Assembly: GCA_017442585.1 (NCBI GenBank)
Contig: JAFRZM010000011.1
Coordinates: 62,001-126,000 of the forward strand
Direction: 5' to 3'
Source of the DNA: Lachnospiraceae bacterium
GTDB lineage: Bacteria > Bacillota > Clostridia > Lachnospirales > Lachnospiraceae
Length of the DNA: 64,000 nucleotides
The notes under the pieces: generated by a model
What the model was told of the DNA's origin: nothing
What the model saw: only the letters and a program-made list of their open reading frames with translations
Database searches by the model: none
Translations under genes and position numbers: made by a program
Shown here: positions 7,809 through 15,617 of the stretch, piece by piece
How positions within the stretch are numbered: position 1 is the stretch's first letter
Layout of the letters: each line of letters begins with the position of its first letter

Positions 7809-8504
7809 ATGATGAGTAAGATTTTTGATGATTGTTTCGATGTGACCATAAAGGCGTTACAAAAAGACGGCCTTATAAAAGAGGTGGATGCAAAAGAATA
7901 TAAGAACATTAAGCTTTCCGCATTTATGAAGTTTAAGGTTGATCAATATGAAGTCAAAGACTTCGGTAATATGTCTGTAATGCGCCTTAATATGGGACTT
8001 ATGAAGATGCTTACGGTTGTATTTTCACCGTTTAAGAAAGATATGCCGTTATTATCGTTGGATTTTATGATAGTCGGTGGAGTCAGAAAATATTATGCGG
8101 AGTTCTATGAACTCGTAGACGATAAGAATGAAATGCATAAGGAGTGGCTCGGTAAATATAATGCCATAATCGCTAAGTATAGCGATTTACAAAGTTTCTC
8201 AGCTAAAGAAGCTTGGTATGAGTCATTACTTTGCAGTGTGGCTTATAAGCAGTTTAAAAGCGGTCAGGATTTAAGATTTATGGAATTACATACCGAGCTT
8301 TTAGGTAAGTACATAGAGGCAATTAAGACTTATCCTTTAATCGGAGAAGGAAGATTCCTTACGAAGAAGCGCCTTATAAAAGAATATTCCGATAACCTTA
8401 TCGATAAAGGCGGAATATCTACAGATACTTTTAAGAAAAAGCTCGGTGCGGAAAAAACAAGAGATTTCTTCGACAAAGTATTTTTTGGTTCGGAGAACTA
8501 TTAA
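7809..8504 (+). CDS. Protein resembling ferredoxin-dependent bilin reductases (FDBR fold)
   Basis: A 231-residue soluble protein without signal peptide. Compared by eye with my memory of cyanobacterial PcyA, two blocks align: residues about 56-91, with VVFSPFKKDMPLLSLDFM and a following GG at the place of PcyA MFPEPLYGLPLFGCDIV plus GG, and residues about 157-227, ending TFKKKLG...FFDKVFFG where PcyA ends VLEKAFG...YMSQVLFD. Asp85 sits at the position of the catalytic Asp105 of PcyA; Asn61 and Thr69 replace Glu76 and His88. Known members reduce biliverdin-type tetrapyrroles with ferredoxin. Whether this one binds bilin is unknown; no haem oxygenase is nearby. Start chosen at the ATG after AAGGAAGGA; the upstream in-frame ATG at 7755 lies in the palindrome. 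The protease gene follows after 20 bases. Confidence 0.6.
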   Translation: MMSKIFDDCFDVTIKALQKDGLIKEVDAKEYKNIKLSAFMKFKVDQYEVKDFGNMSVMRLNMGLMKMLTVVFSPFKKDMPLLSLDFMIVGGVRKYYAEFYELVDDKNEMHKEWLGKYNAIIAKYSDLQSFSAKEAWYESLLCSVAYKQFKSGQDLRFMELHTELLGKYIEAIKTYPLIGEGRFLTKKRLIKEYSDNLIDKGGISTDTFKKKLGAEKTRDFFDKVFFGSENY

Positions 8505-8524
8505 TTATTACGAGGGATGAAAAA

Positions 8525-10063
8525 ATGAAAAAACGTTTAGTAGCTTTAATGCTGGTGTTGGCACTTTTATTATGTGCATGTTCCAAGAAAGAAGTTGTGC
8601 CTTCCGGTAATGATAATAGCGGTAAGACGGTTGAGTCCGGTAAAAAGGATGATTCGGCGGAACAAAACGACGATGAAGATAAGGAAGACGATGTCGTAAA
8701 GGAATCAAAAAAGATTACGGAAGCGGAATTCCTTACTTTGAGGGAAAAGCTTTTGACGGAAGAAAACGTAGAACTTCCGGAAGCGCTAGACCTTCGTGAT
8801 TACGGCCTTACAACTAAGGCGAGAGATCAGGGGCAGTATGTAACCTGCTGGATTTTCGGAACAATGGGAGCAATTGAAAGCAATGCTTTGATGAATGGGT
8901 ATGGTGAGTTCGATTTTTCTGAGTATCAGCTGGCATATCTTTCACAGAACATCCCGGAAAAGCAGGATGCAATGATTGCGGGAGAAGGTTTTGAATCTGA
9001 CTGCGACTGGTATGATCTTCCGGGTAAGCCGGAGTTTGTCGTAGGCCCTTTTATGAAGGGATACGGTCCTGCTTTGGAAGAAAACTATCCATATAAGAAT
9101 ATGACAAAAAAACTGTCGGAAGATGCAAAGGATGATGTGGAATTCCTTGGGGACAGTTGCTATATGGTTTCTGCAAAAGACTCCGATAAGATAAAAGAGC
9201 TTGTAATTAAAAATGGCGGACTTGCCGTTGGACTTGATGCTATAAATTGGGATTATTACGGTTCTGCCATAGATATGAATAGCGGTGCGGTATATGATAA
9301 TGGTGGTAAAATCGATCATTATCTTACTCTTGTAGGCTGGGATGATAATTACAGTAAATATAACTTTTTAAACAGGCCCAAAGGCAACGGCGCGTGGATT
9401 ATCAAGAACAGTTGGGGTATGGGTGTAGGTGACAGCGGTTACTTATATGTTTCTTATTATGACGGATCGTTTTTCGCGCGTAACCAGCTTTTCTCGTTTA
9501 CATTAATGCCGAAGGATTCGTACGATTATCAGTATCAGTATGACGGAGGATTCGGTGCGGATAAAGTAGAAGGGTTAACCGGTACCGCAATGGCTTTTAA
9601 GGTTAAAGCTAATGAAACAATGACCGGCGTAAGAATATATCCGTTGCCGGATGCACAGGGTGCTTTTGAAACTTTAAACGCAACGGTTACTGTATATAAG
9701 GATGTCGCGTCTACAGATAAGATTGATGATTCGAAGATTATCTATACTTCGGAACATACGATTAGGTACGCGGGATATCAGACATTGAAGTTTGAAACGG
9801 GGCTTAATATTAATAAGGGCGATACAATACTGGTTACAGTGACATTTGATAAGGCTATACGATATGCATATGATTGCCCGTTCAAGGGTAAACAGGTAGA
9901 TCAGTGGGGAGAACCGAGAAAATACCATGTTATTTCCACGGCAAATCCAAACGAGACTTTTATGTATCTGACAGAAGATTCGGCCTGGAAAGATTGCATA
10001 GAAAAAGCTGAGAATTCAAGTATGTGCATGAAGGTAATCGTTAAAAACGGTCACAATAAATAA
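8525..10063 (+). CDS. Secreted papain-like (C1) cysteine protease lipoprotein
   Basis: A 512-residue protein with a lipoprotein signal peptide; the lipobox LCAC puts the lipidated cysteine at residue 19. A very acidic/basic low-complexity linker spans about 22-65. The C1A peptidase domain (about 85-320) has oxyanion Gln102, catalytic Cys108 (DQGQYVTCWIFG), His265 (GKIDHYLTLVGWDD) and Asn295 (WIIKNSWGMG). The usual disulfide cysteine three residues before the active site is replaced (Tyr105). Residues about 335-512 are beta-rich, like the lectin-like domain that follows C1 domains in other Clostridia. It probably degrades peptides or surface proteins outside the cell. Ribosome site GAGGGATG is close to the start. 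Confidence 0.9.
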   Translation: MKKRLVALMLVLALLLCACSKKEVVPSGNDNSGKTVESGKKDDSAEQNDDEDKEDDVVKESKKITEAEFLTLREKLLTEENVELPEALDLRDYGLTTKARDQGQYVTCWIFGTMGAIESNALMNGYGEFDFSEYQLAYLSQNIPEKQDAMIAGEGFESDCDWYDLPGKPEFVVGPFMKGYGPALEENYPYKNMTKKLSEDAKDDVEFLGDSCYMVSAKDSDKIKELVIKNGGLAVGLDAINWDYYGSAIDMNSGAVYDNGGKIDHYLTLVGWDDNYSKYNFLNRPKGNGAWIIKNSWGMGVGDSGYLYVSYYDGSFFARNQLFSFTLMPKDSYDYQYQYDGGFGADKVEGLTGTAMAFKVKANETMTGVRIYPLPDAQGAFETLNATVTVYKDVASTDKIDDSKIIYTSEHTIRYAGYQTLKFETGLNINKGDTILVTVTFDKAIRYAYDCPFKGKQVDQWGEPRKYHVISTANPNETFMYLTEDSAWKDCIEKAENSSMCMKVIVKNGHNK

Positions 10064-10102
10064 GGTGTAAAAGATAATAGACATAAAAGAGGAGGCTTGC
10101 AC

Positions 10103-11062
10103 ATGAAGATAGTGGTTATTATGAATGCTTTAAAAAAGTATCATAAGGATATGATAGATGAAGCGGCGAAAAAAGCGGGGGCAGAAGTTTTCTATTTTGA
10201 TAAAGAAAGCGATGTGCCTAAGGAACATATGGATGCCGATATAGTTTACGGTCAGGGTATAAATATGGCCAAAACCTGTGAGAATCTAAAGTGGCTTTGT
10301 GCAAGCTTTGCGGGAGTAGATAATCTTGTAAAGCCTGATAGTTTTAAGAATCCGGAATGTATACTTACAAATTCTGCGGGAGCATATGGTGTAAGTATTG
10401 CAGAGCATATAATAGCACTTTCTTTAATGATGATGAGACGTATTACGGAGTTTTATGCAGAGACTTTAAACGGTCAATGGCTTCCGCCGCGTGCACAGCG
10501 TTCATTAAAGGACAGCCGTATAACTGTTCTCGGAACGGGAGATATAGGAACAACTTTCGTGCATCGCGTAAAGGGATTTGAACCAAAGTCCATCATTGGT
10601 GTATCAAGAAGCGGGGTAAAAAAAGATCCGTTATATGATGAAGTATATAAGGTAGAAGATTTGGATAAGGTTCTGCCTAATACGGATCTTCTTGTTATGA
10701 GTCTTCCGTCGACACCTGAAACTATCGGTATATTATCGCGTGAAAGGATAGCGCTTTTGCCTGAAACGGCATATGTGGTGAATGTCGGAAGGGGAACTGC
10801 TATTGATGAAGAAGCTTTGGCAGATGCACTTGACCATGGAATGATTGCGGGAGCGGCTTTGGATGTATTTAGCACGGAACCTTTGCCAAAAGATAACAGA
10901 CTTTGGCACACAAAGAATCTTCTTATAACGCCGCATGTTGCAGGAAATCTCACATTGGAGCATACGGTTACAAGAAACGTTGAGATGTTTGTTGAGGACC
11001 TTGATAATTATGTAAATAAACGCCCGATGGCGCATTTGGTTAATAAGAAAATCGGATATTAA
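10103..11062 (+). CDS. D-isomer-specific 2-hydroxyacid dehydrogenase
   Basis: A 319-residue NAD(P)-dependent oxidoreductase. The Rossmann motif TVLGTGDIGTTF (near 145), the signature VVNVGRGTAIDEEALADAL with the catalytic Arg region, the Glu in LDVFSTEPLP and the catalytic His in ITPHVAGN are visible. Members reduce 2-keto acids such as glyoxylate, phosphohydroxypyruvate or branched keto acids; substrate cannot be told. Start chosen at the ATG with GAGGAGG 7 bases upstream; a TTG two codons earlier is less likely. It lies 39 bases after the protease gene and may be cotranscribed. Confidence 0.9.
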   Translation: MKIVVIMNALKKYHKDMIDEAAKKAGAEVFYFDKESDVPKEHMDADIVYGQGINMAKTCENLKWLCASFAGVDNLVKPDSFKNPECILTNSAGAYGVSIAEHIIALSLMMMRRITEFYAETLNGQWLPPRAQRSLKDSRITVLGTGDIGTTFVHRVKGFEPKSIIGVSRSGVKKDPLYDEVYKVEDLDKVLPNTDLLVMSLPSTPETIGILSRERIALLPETAYVVNVGRGTAIDEEALADALDHGMIAGAALDVFSTEPLPKDNRLWHTKNLLITPHVAGNLTLEHTVTRNVEMFVEDLDNYVNKRPMAHLVNKKIGY

Positions 11063-11149
11063 ACAAAACTTTCACAGTTGGCATAGTGAATTTAATATCA
11101 AAGAGTGCTACAATTATTTTATCCTGAATAAAACTTTTTGGAGTGCGTT

Positions 11150-12004
11150 ATGGCAGTTGTATTATTTAATCCATTATCAAATAATGGCAGAGGAAGAGAT
11201 GAGGTAGAAAATATTCCGGGGGTCGATATGGCGAAAGTCCGCTACGAGGATATTACAAAGATTACGAATTATCATGAGTTCTTTGAGACGGTAGGCGATG
11301 ACAGTGTGATACTTTCCGGCGGAGACGGAACGCTTCATAACTTTGCCAATAATATTCCGGAAGAATGTCTTAATAAGGAAATCTATTATTATCCGACGGG
11401 TTCAGGTAACGATTTTGCAAATGATATAGAATATAAAAAGGGCTCTGAACCTGTATATCTTACTGATTATCTTAAGAATCTTCCGACGGTTACGCTTAAG
11501 GGTGTTAAAAAGAAGTTCCTTAACGACGTCGGATTCGGAATTGACGGATACTGCTGTGAAAAGGGTGACGAGGCAAGAGCAAAGTCGTCACGTCCCGTAA
11601 ATTATACGACTATAGCGTTAAAAGGATTATTATATGATTATAAGCCGGGGAAGGTTCATGTAGAGGCGGACGGCAAAGTGTATGATTTCGATCATGTATG
11701 GATGGCACCGACGATGTTCGGAAGATTTTATGGTGGTGGCATGATGGTAACACCTATGCAGAACAGAAATAATCCGAACCATACTATGACTGTTGCAATT
11801 GTACATAGTAAAGGAAGATTCGCATTACTTAAAACGTTCCCGAGAATTTTTAAAGGAACACATGCGTCATGCAGCAATGTAATTACTTTTATAGAAAATG
11901 TAAGACATGTTACGGTGGAATTTGAGGAGCCTACATCGGTTCAGCTTGACGGCGAGACATATCTTAATGTTAAAACTATCGAGGCAAAAGCGGCAACAGA
12001 ATAA
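11150..12004 (+). CDS. Diacylglycerol/lipid kinase family protein
   Basis: A 284-residue protein of the DAGK catalytic-domain family. The nucleotide-binding motif is VILSGGDGTLHNFAN (near residue 48), followed by YYPTGSGNDFAND, both diagnostic of the YegS/DgkB fold; C-terminal beta-sandwich elements such as VQLDGE follow. Such enzymes phosphorylate diacylglycerol or related lipids at the membrane surface. Start chosen at ATG 11150 with TTGGAG 7 bases upstream instead of the TTG at 11138. It stands alone after an 87-base gap from the dehydrogenase. Confidence 0.88.
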   Translation: MAVVLFNPLSNNGRGRDEVENIPGVDMAKVRYEDITKITNYHEFFETVGDDSVILSGGDGTLHNFANNIPEECLNKEIYYYPTGSGNDFANDIEYKKGSEPVYLTDYLKNLPTVTLKGVKKKFLNDVGFGIDGYCCEKGDEARAKSSRPVNYTTIALKGLLYDYKPGKVHVEADGKVYDFDHVWMAPTMFGRFYGGGMMVTPMQNRNNPNHTMTVAIVHSKGRFALLKTFPRIFKGTHASCSNVITFIENVRHVTVEFEEPTSVQLDGETYLNVKTIEAKAATE

Positions 12005-12049
12005 CTATTGATATTTATAAGATTTACTATACGAATTCGCTTAAAATAC

Positions 12050-12078
12050 TTGTAATTTTTATCGCCTTAAGGTATACT
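12050..12078 (+). promoter_or_regulatory. SigA-type promoter of tRNA-Leu
   Basis: TTGTAA (12050-12055), a 17-base spacer and TATACT (12073-12078). The tRNA starts 18 bases downstream. It is also the likeliest source of transcripts reaching the O-antigen-ligase-like gene by terminator read-through. Confidence 0.8.
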
Positions 12079-12095
12079 TGTTTGGTACGTGAGTC

Positions 12096-12178
12096 GCCGG
12101 CGTGGCGGAATGGCAGACGCACCAGACTCAAAATCTGGCGATGGCAACATCGTATGGGTTCAAGTCCCATTGCCGGCA
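12096..12178 (+). tRNA. tRNA-Leu (anticodon CAA)
   Basis: A class II tRNA with a long variable arm. The acceptor GCCGGCG pairs with TGCCGGC, the anticodon stem CCAGA/TCTGG holds loop CTCAAAA (anticodon CAA, reading UUG), the variable arm is CGATGGCAACATCG, and the T-arm is ATGGG/CCCAT with loop TTCAAGT. Discriminator A; no CCA encoded. Confidence 0.97.
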
Positions 12179-12182
12179 TATT

Positions 12183-12218
12183 AGCTACGAAGACACTTTC
12201 TTCGTAGCTTTTTCTTTT
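12183..12218 (+). terminator. Intrinsic terminator between tRNA-Leu and the downstream membrane gene
   Basis: A perfect 11-bp stem AGCTACGAAGA/TCTTCGTAGCT with loop CACTT, then a T-rich tract. It ends only about 18 bases before the start codon at 12237. Confidence 0.92.
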
Positions 12219-12236
12219 TATAACGGAGGAATTACA

Positions 12237-13751
12237 ATGCTTGATAGAATAAAAGAAGGCAAAAGTTTTGCGGGAAGATTCTTTATATATGCCATCTTCA
12301 TCATAATGACCTTCTATCTGAATAACGGATATTTTAATGCACTTGAAAGCAAAGCACTCGGTGTTATGGCTTTATTTGTGGTTTTTAATGTGGCATGTAC
12401 TGTTATGACACTTATCGTATTTATAAAAACTCCCGTAAAGGATTACATGAAGGAGTTTTTTGACGGTTTTACAGTAATGGATCATGCGATATTGCTTTTC
12501 GGATTGGCCTTAATAATATCGAATCTGATATCCAATCATATGAAAGAAGCATTTTACGGAACGTATGCATGGCTTATAGGTACGTTATTCCTTATTTTAT
12601 CTATAATTGCATACTTTTACCTGTCGCGGAACATAAAATTTGATTCGACGCTTGTGTATGTCATCCTTGCGGTTATATTCCTCGAATCAATAATGATAAT
12701 ATTGAATTATTTCTACGTCGATCCGTTTTCATTTCATGAGTATCTTGCAGAAAAAGATATCCCGCGTTATATCGGAACAATCGGTAACGTTAACTGGTAT
12801 GTGGGATTTTTTGCACTTACCATGCCGATAGTATTTGCGTGTTCGTTGGTTATAAACTACTTGCCTGTAAAGATAATATCGACAGTACTGCTTGTTTTAT
12901 CGTATTATACGGCGCTTATATCAAATTCCGACGGAGTGTTTTTGCCTCTTGCACTTATATGCGCGGGATTCATATTCGTCGGTGCAGAAAAGCGTAAACT
13001 CCTTACGGGAGTATTCTCGCGACTTACTGTAATTTTTGCATCTACGGCTATATTTGAAGTATTATCTATTTTTATAAAACACACCGAACTTACGGGATAC
13101 GCAAATCCACTTATCTATAAGCATATATATGTTGTCATTGCAGTAGTGTTTATGGTACTTACATTATTTACGGGAATGCTTAATGATGACATATATAAGG
13201 CAAGTATCAAATGGATCAGAATCGCGTTAATTGCACTGTCTTTGATTGCAGCTATAGTTGTTGCGGTACAGCAGTTTTCAAACTTTTCCGAAAGCTACGG
13301 CCACGGCCGCGGGAAGATATGGATAGCGGCATTTAGTGAGTTTAAAGGATTTAATCCGATAAACAAGATATTCGGAACGGGAGCATCGACATTCGGATAT
13401 TATTATACGGAGTATACAGGTTCTACTTGGGTAAGAAATGCACATAATGAGTATGTGGAGTACCTTATTACAACTGGAATCTTCGGGTTGATAACGGTGC
13501 TTACAGGATTAACGGGTGTTGCAATAGAATTCTTTAAAGGTATAAAGAAGTCAAACGGCACGATGCCTTATGTCATAAATGCCACGACGGGAATCACAAT
13601 TTTTGCCTACGCAATCCAGGCATTCGTTAATAACCCGCAAGGGTTAAATGTAGGGATACTTATAGTAATTCTTGCAATTTTCAAGTGGTCGTGCTTTACT
13701 ATTAATAGTGAGGTTAAAGCACGAGAGATTAAGGATTTAAACGCTCAGTAG
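12237..13751 (+). CDS. O-antigen ligase / polymerase-like membrane protein (Wzy_C)
   Basis: A 504-residue multi-spanning protein with about 11-12 hydrophobic segments. The motif VRNAHNEYVEYLITTGIFGL near residue 400 fits the Wzy_C domain (His-Asn-x-Tyr...Gly) of O-antigen ligases and polysaccharide polymerases. In a Gram-positive cell it would act on surface glycan or teichoic acid-like polymers, or on glycoprotein glycans; the substrate is unknown. The start was set at the ATG after CGGAGGA; a longer frame runs back into the tRNA and is not credible. No glycosyltransferase genes are near. Confidence 0.8.
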   Translation: MLDRIKEGKSFAGRFFIYAIFIIMTFYLNNGYFNALESKALGVMALFVVFNVACTVMTLIVFIKTPVKDYMKEFFDGFTVMDHAILLFGLALIISNLISNHMKEAFYGTYAWLIGTLFLILSIIAYFYLSRNIKFDSTLVYVILAVIFLESIMIILNYFYVDPFSFHEYLAEKDIPRYIGTIGNVNWYVGFFALTMPIVFACSLVINYLPVKIISTVLLVLSYYTALISNSDGVFLPLALICAGFIFVGAEKRKLLTGVFSRLTVIFASTAIFEVLSIFIKHTELTGYANPLIYKHIYVVIAVVFMVLTLFTGMLNDDIYKASIKWIRIALIALSLIAAIVVAVQQFSNFSESYGHGRGKIWIAAFSEFKGFNPINKIFGTGASTFGYYYTEYTGSTWVRNAHNEYVEYLITTGIFGLITVLTGLTGVAIEFFKGIKKSNGTMPYVINATTGITIFAYAIQAFVNNPQGLNVGILIVILAIFKWSCFTINSEVKAREIKDLNAQ

Positions 13752-13812
13752 AGTGCATAATTTAACAATCAGGAATAATCAAAGCATTAAGCTTTTGGAG
13801 GAGGATAAATAC

Positions 13813-14847
13813 ATGAAAGCATCATACGGAGATTTTATATTAAAGAAGGCCGCAGAAATTTTGGCAGAGCCGTCACCTACAGGATATACCGATAAGTGTG
13901 CAAAGCTCGTTATGAAAGAATTTGAGAAGTTAGGCTTTAAGGCCTGGCAGACTGTTAAGGGAGGCGTAATGGTAGACCTTGGCGGTAAGGATAAGAAGAA
14001 CGGCATCATGCTTGCGGCACATATGGATACATTGGGTGGTATGGTTGCAGAAGTTAAGGGTAACGGACGTCTTCGCCTTACACCTCTTGGCGGAATGAAT
14101 GCCAACAATGCAGAGACAGAAAATGTCAGAGTTATTACAAAGTTTGACGGAGAATACGAAGGAACATTACAGCTTAATAACGCATCTATCCATGTAAACG
14201 GTGATTATAACGATATCAAGCGTTCATGGGACAAGATGGAAGTCGTTCTTGATGAGATTGTTGAAAAGGCTGACGATACAAAGAAGCTTGGAATTGAAGT
14301 CGGTGATATCGTAGCATTTAATCCTAGAACAGTTATTACAAAGAAGGGCTATATTAAGAGCCGCTTCCTTGATGATAAGTTATCCGTAGCTATATTACTT
14401 GGCTACGCAAAGTATTTAAAAGATGAAAAGAAGACTCCTAAGCGTCACGTATACGTTCATATTACAGTATACGAAGAGGTAGGACACGGTGGTTCCGCAT
14501 CTGTTCCGGAAGGCGTAACTGAAGTTATGTCTGTAGATATGGGATGTGTCGGTGACGGTTTAAAGTGCACTGAGCGCCAGGTATCTATATGCGCTAAGGA
14601 TTCAGGCGGTCCTTACGCATATGATGTTGTAAAGGGTCTTATAGAGGCTGCAAAGAAAGCTAAGGCTGATTATGCGGTAGACGTATATCCGCATTACGGT
14701 TCTGACGTAGAAGCTACACTTCGCGCAGGATATGATGTTAAGCACGGTCTCATCGGTGCCGGTGTATATGCATCACACGGATACGAAAGAAGCCATAAGG
14801 ACGGAGCACTTGCAACATGCAAGCTTATTGCTGAATATATAGGTTAG
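13813..14847 (+). CDS. M42-family metallo-aminopeptidase
   Basis: A 344-residue cytosolic di-zinc aminopeptidase of the PepA/FrvX group, which forms dodecameric tetrahedra and trims peptides. Expected ligands are present in order: His70-Met-Asp72 (AAHMDTLGG), Asp187 or Asp188 in SRFLDDKLS, Glu221-Glu222 (VYEEVGHGG), Asp242 (SVDMGCVGDG) and His322 (YASHGYERSH). A beta-barrel insert occupies about 75-180. Start chosen at ATG 13813 with GGAGGAGG upstream; an upstream GTG at 13753 has no ribosome site. The next gene starts 8 bases later. Confidence 0.94.
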   Translation: MKASYGDFILKKAAEILAEPSPTGYTDKCAKLVMKEFEKLGFKAWQTVKGGVMVDLGGKDKKNGIMLAAHMDTLGGMVAEVKGNGRLRLTPLGGMNANNAETENVRVITKFDGEYEGTLQLNNASIHVNGDYNDIKRSWDKMEVVLDEIVEKADDTKKLGIEVGDIVAFNPRTVITKKGYIKSRFLDDKLSVAILLGYAKYLKDEKKTPKRHVYVHITVYEEVGHGGSASVPEGVTEVMSVDMGCVGDGLKCTERQVSICAKDSGGPYAYDVVKGLIEAAKKAKADYAVDVYPHYGSDVEATLRAGYDVKHGLIGAGVYASHGYERSHKDGALATCKLIAEYIG

Positions 14848-14855
14848 GTTTAGAT

Positions 14856-15617
14856 ATGAGATTTTTCAGGAAAAAGCTCGCGCTTTTACTTTGTTTAACT
14901 ATGCTTCTTGCTTTAGTGGGATGTAATAAGCACGAGAGTATTACGGAAGTCATAACGGATGTAAGCGACGGCGAAAGTGATTCTAAAAATGCGTCCGGAA
15001 ATGCGATAGATCCGGGATTATATATTCCGGATATATCTAAGGAAGCGCTTAAAAAGGAAGAAGACGCCGATCGTGCGATAATGTACAATGAGCCGACATT
15101 TAAGGATTGCGGTGTGATAATCGGAAGCATTCCTTTTACGTTGCCGTTTTCTTACAGACGTATAAGCGATGACTGGACATTTGATCTAAAAGATTACGGA
15201 TATGATGATACGTTTAAATTGGGCCCGAATGACCGTACCAGCGAGACTATAGTTCTCCATAAAGAGAACACCGGGTATGATATAGTCGTAGGTTTTTATA
15301 ATCCTTACGATATCCCATGCAGGATAGATGAGGCGTATATTTATTCCGTAACGATAGACGTAAGAGGAGATGCCGGAGAAAGACCGCTTATGCAGCTTCC
15401 TTTCGGCATTACGTGGGGTAATTCCTTTAAAGAGATAATAGAGTATGTGCACCCGACCGAGGGATTTAAGGTTGATCATGAAACGGGAGAGATGTATCTT
15501 AACTTCATCTATGATCATACCGATTTTATAATGCTTACGGTAAGTGAGACAAAGGGAATAGTAGCAGTAACCATTAAATCCTATAAAGAGGAAAGACTGA
15601 ATGGAGAAACTGAATAA
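14856..15617 (+). CDS. Putative lipoprotein of unknown function
   Basis: A 253-residue protein with a lipoprotein signal peptide (basic MRFFRKK, hydrophobic core, lipobox LVGC, lipidated Cys near residue 23), followed by a polar linker rich in Asp/Ser/Asn to about residue 60. The mature part is a mixed alpha/beta domain I do not recognise; it has the look of the small sensor-like lipoproteins common in Lachnospiraceae. It starts 8 bases after the M42 peptidase gene and its last 17 bases overlap the serpin gene, so the three are probably cotranscribed. Confidence 0.75.
   Translation: MRFFRKKLALLLCLTMLLALVGCNKHESITEVITDVSDGESDSKNASGNAIDPGLYIPDISKEALKKEEDADRAIMYNEPTFKDCGVIIGSIPFTLPFSYRRISDDWTFDLKDYGYDDTFKLGPNDRTSETIVLHKENTGYDIVVGFYNPYDIPCRIDEAYIYSVTIDVRGDAGERPLMQLPFGITWGNSFKEIIEYVHPTEGFKVDHETGEMYLNFIYDHTDFIMLTVSETKGIVAVTIKSYKEERLNGETE

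Noticed and set aside
10097..10102. TTG start for the D-2-hydroxyacid dehydrogenase
   Set aside because: The ATG two codons later has ideal spacing from GAGGAGG.
11078..11114. Promoter TTGGCA...TACAAT before the lipid-kinase-like gene
   Set aside because: The spacing between the hexamers is 25 bases, too long for a SigA promoter.
12102..12236. In-frame N-terminal extension of the O-antigen-ligase-like gene
   Set aside because: It runs through tRNA-Leu and its terminator; the ATG at 12237 has a good ribosome site.
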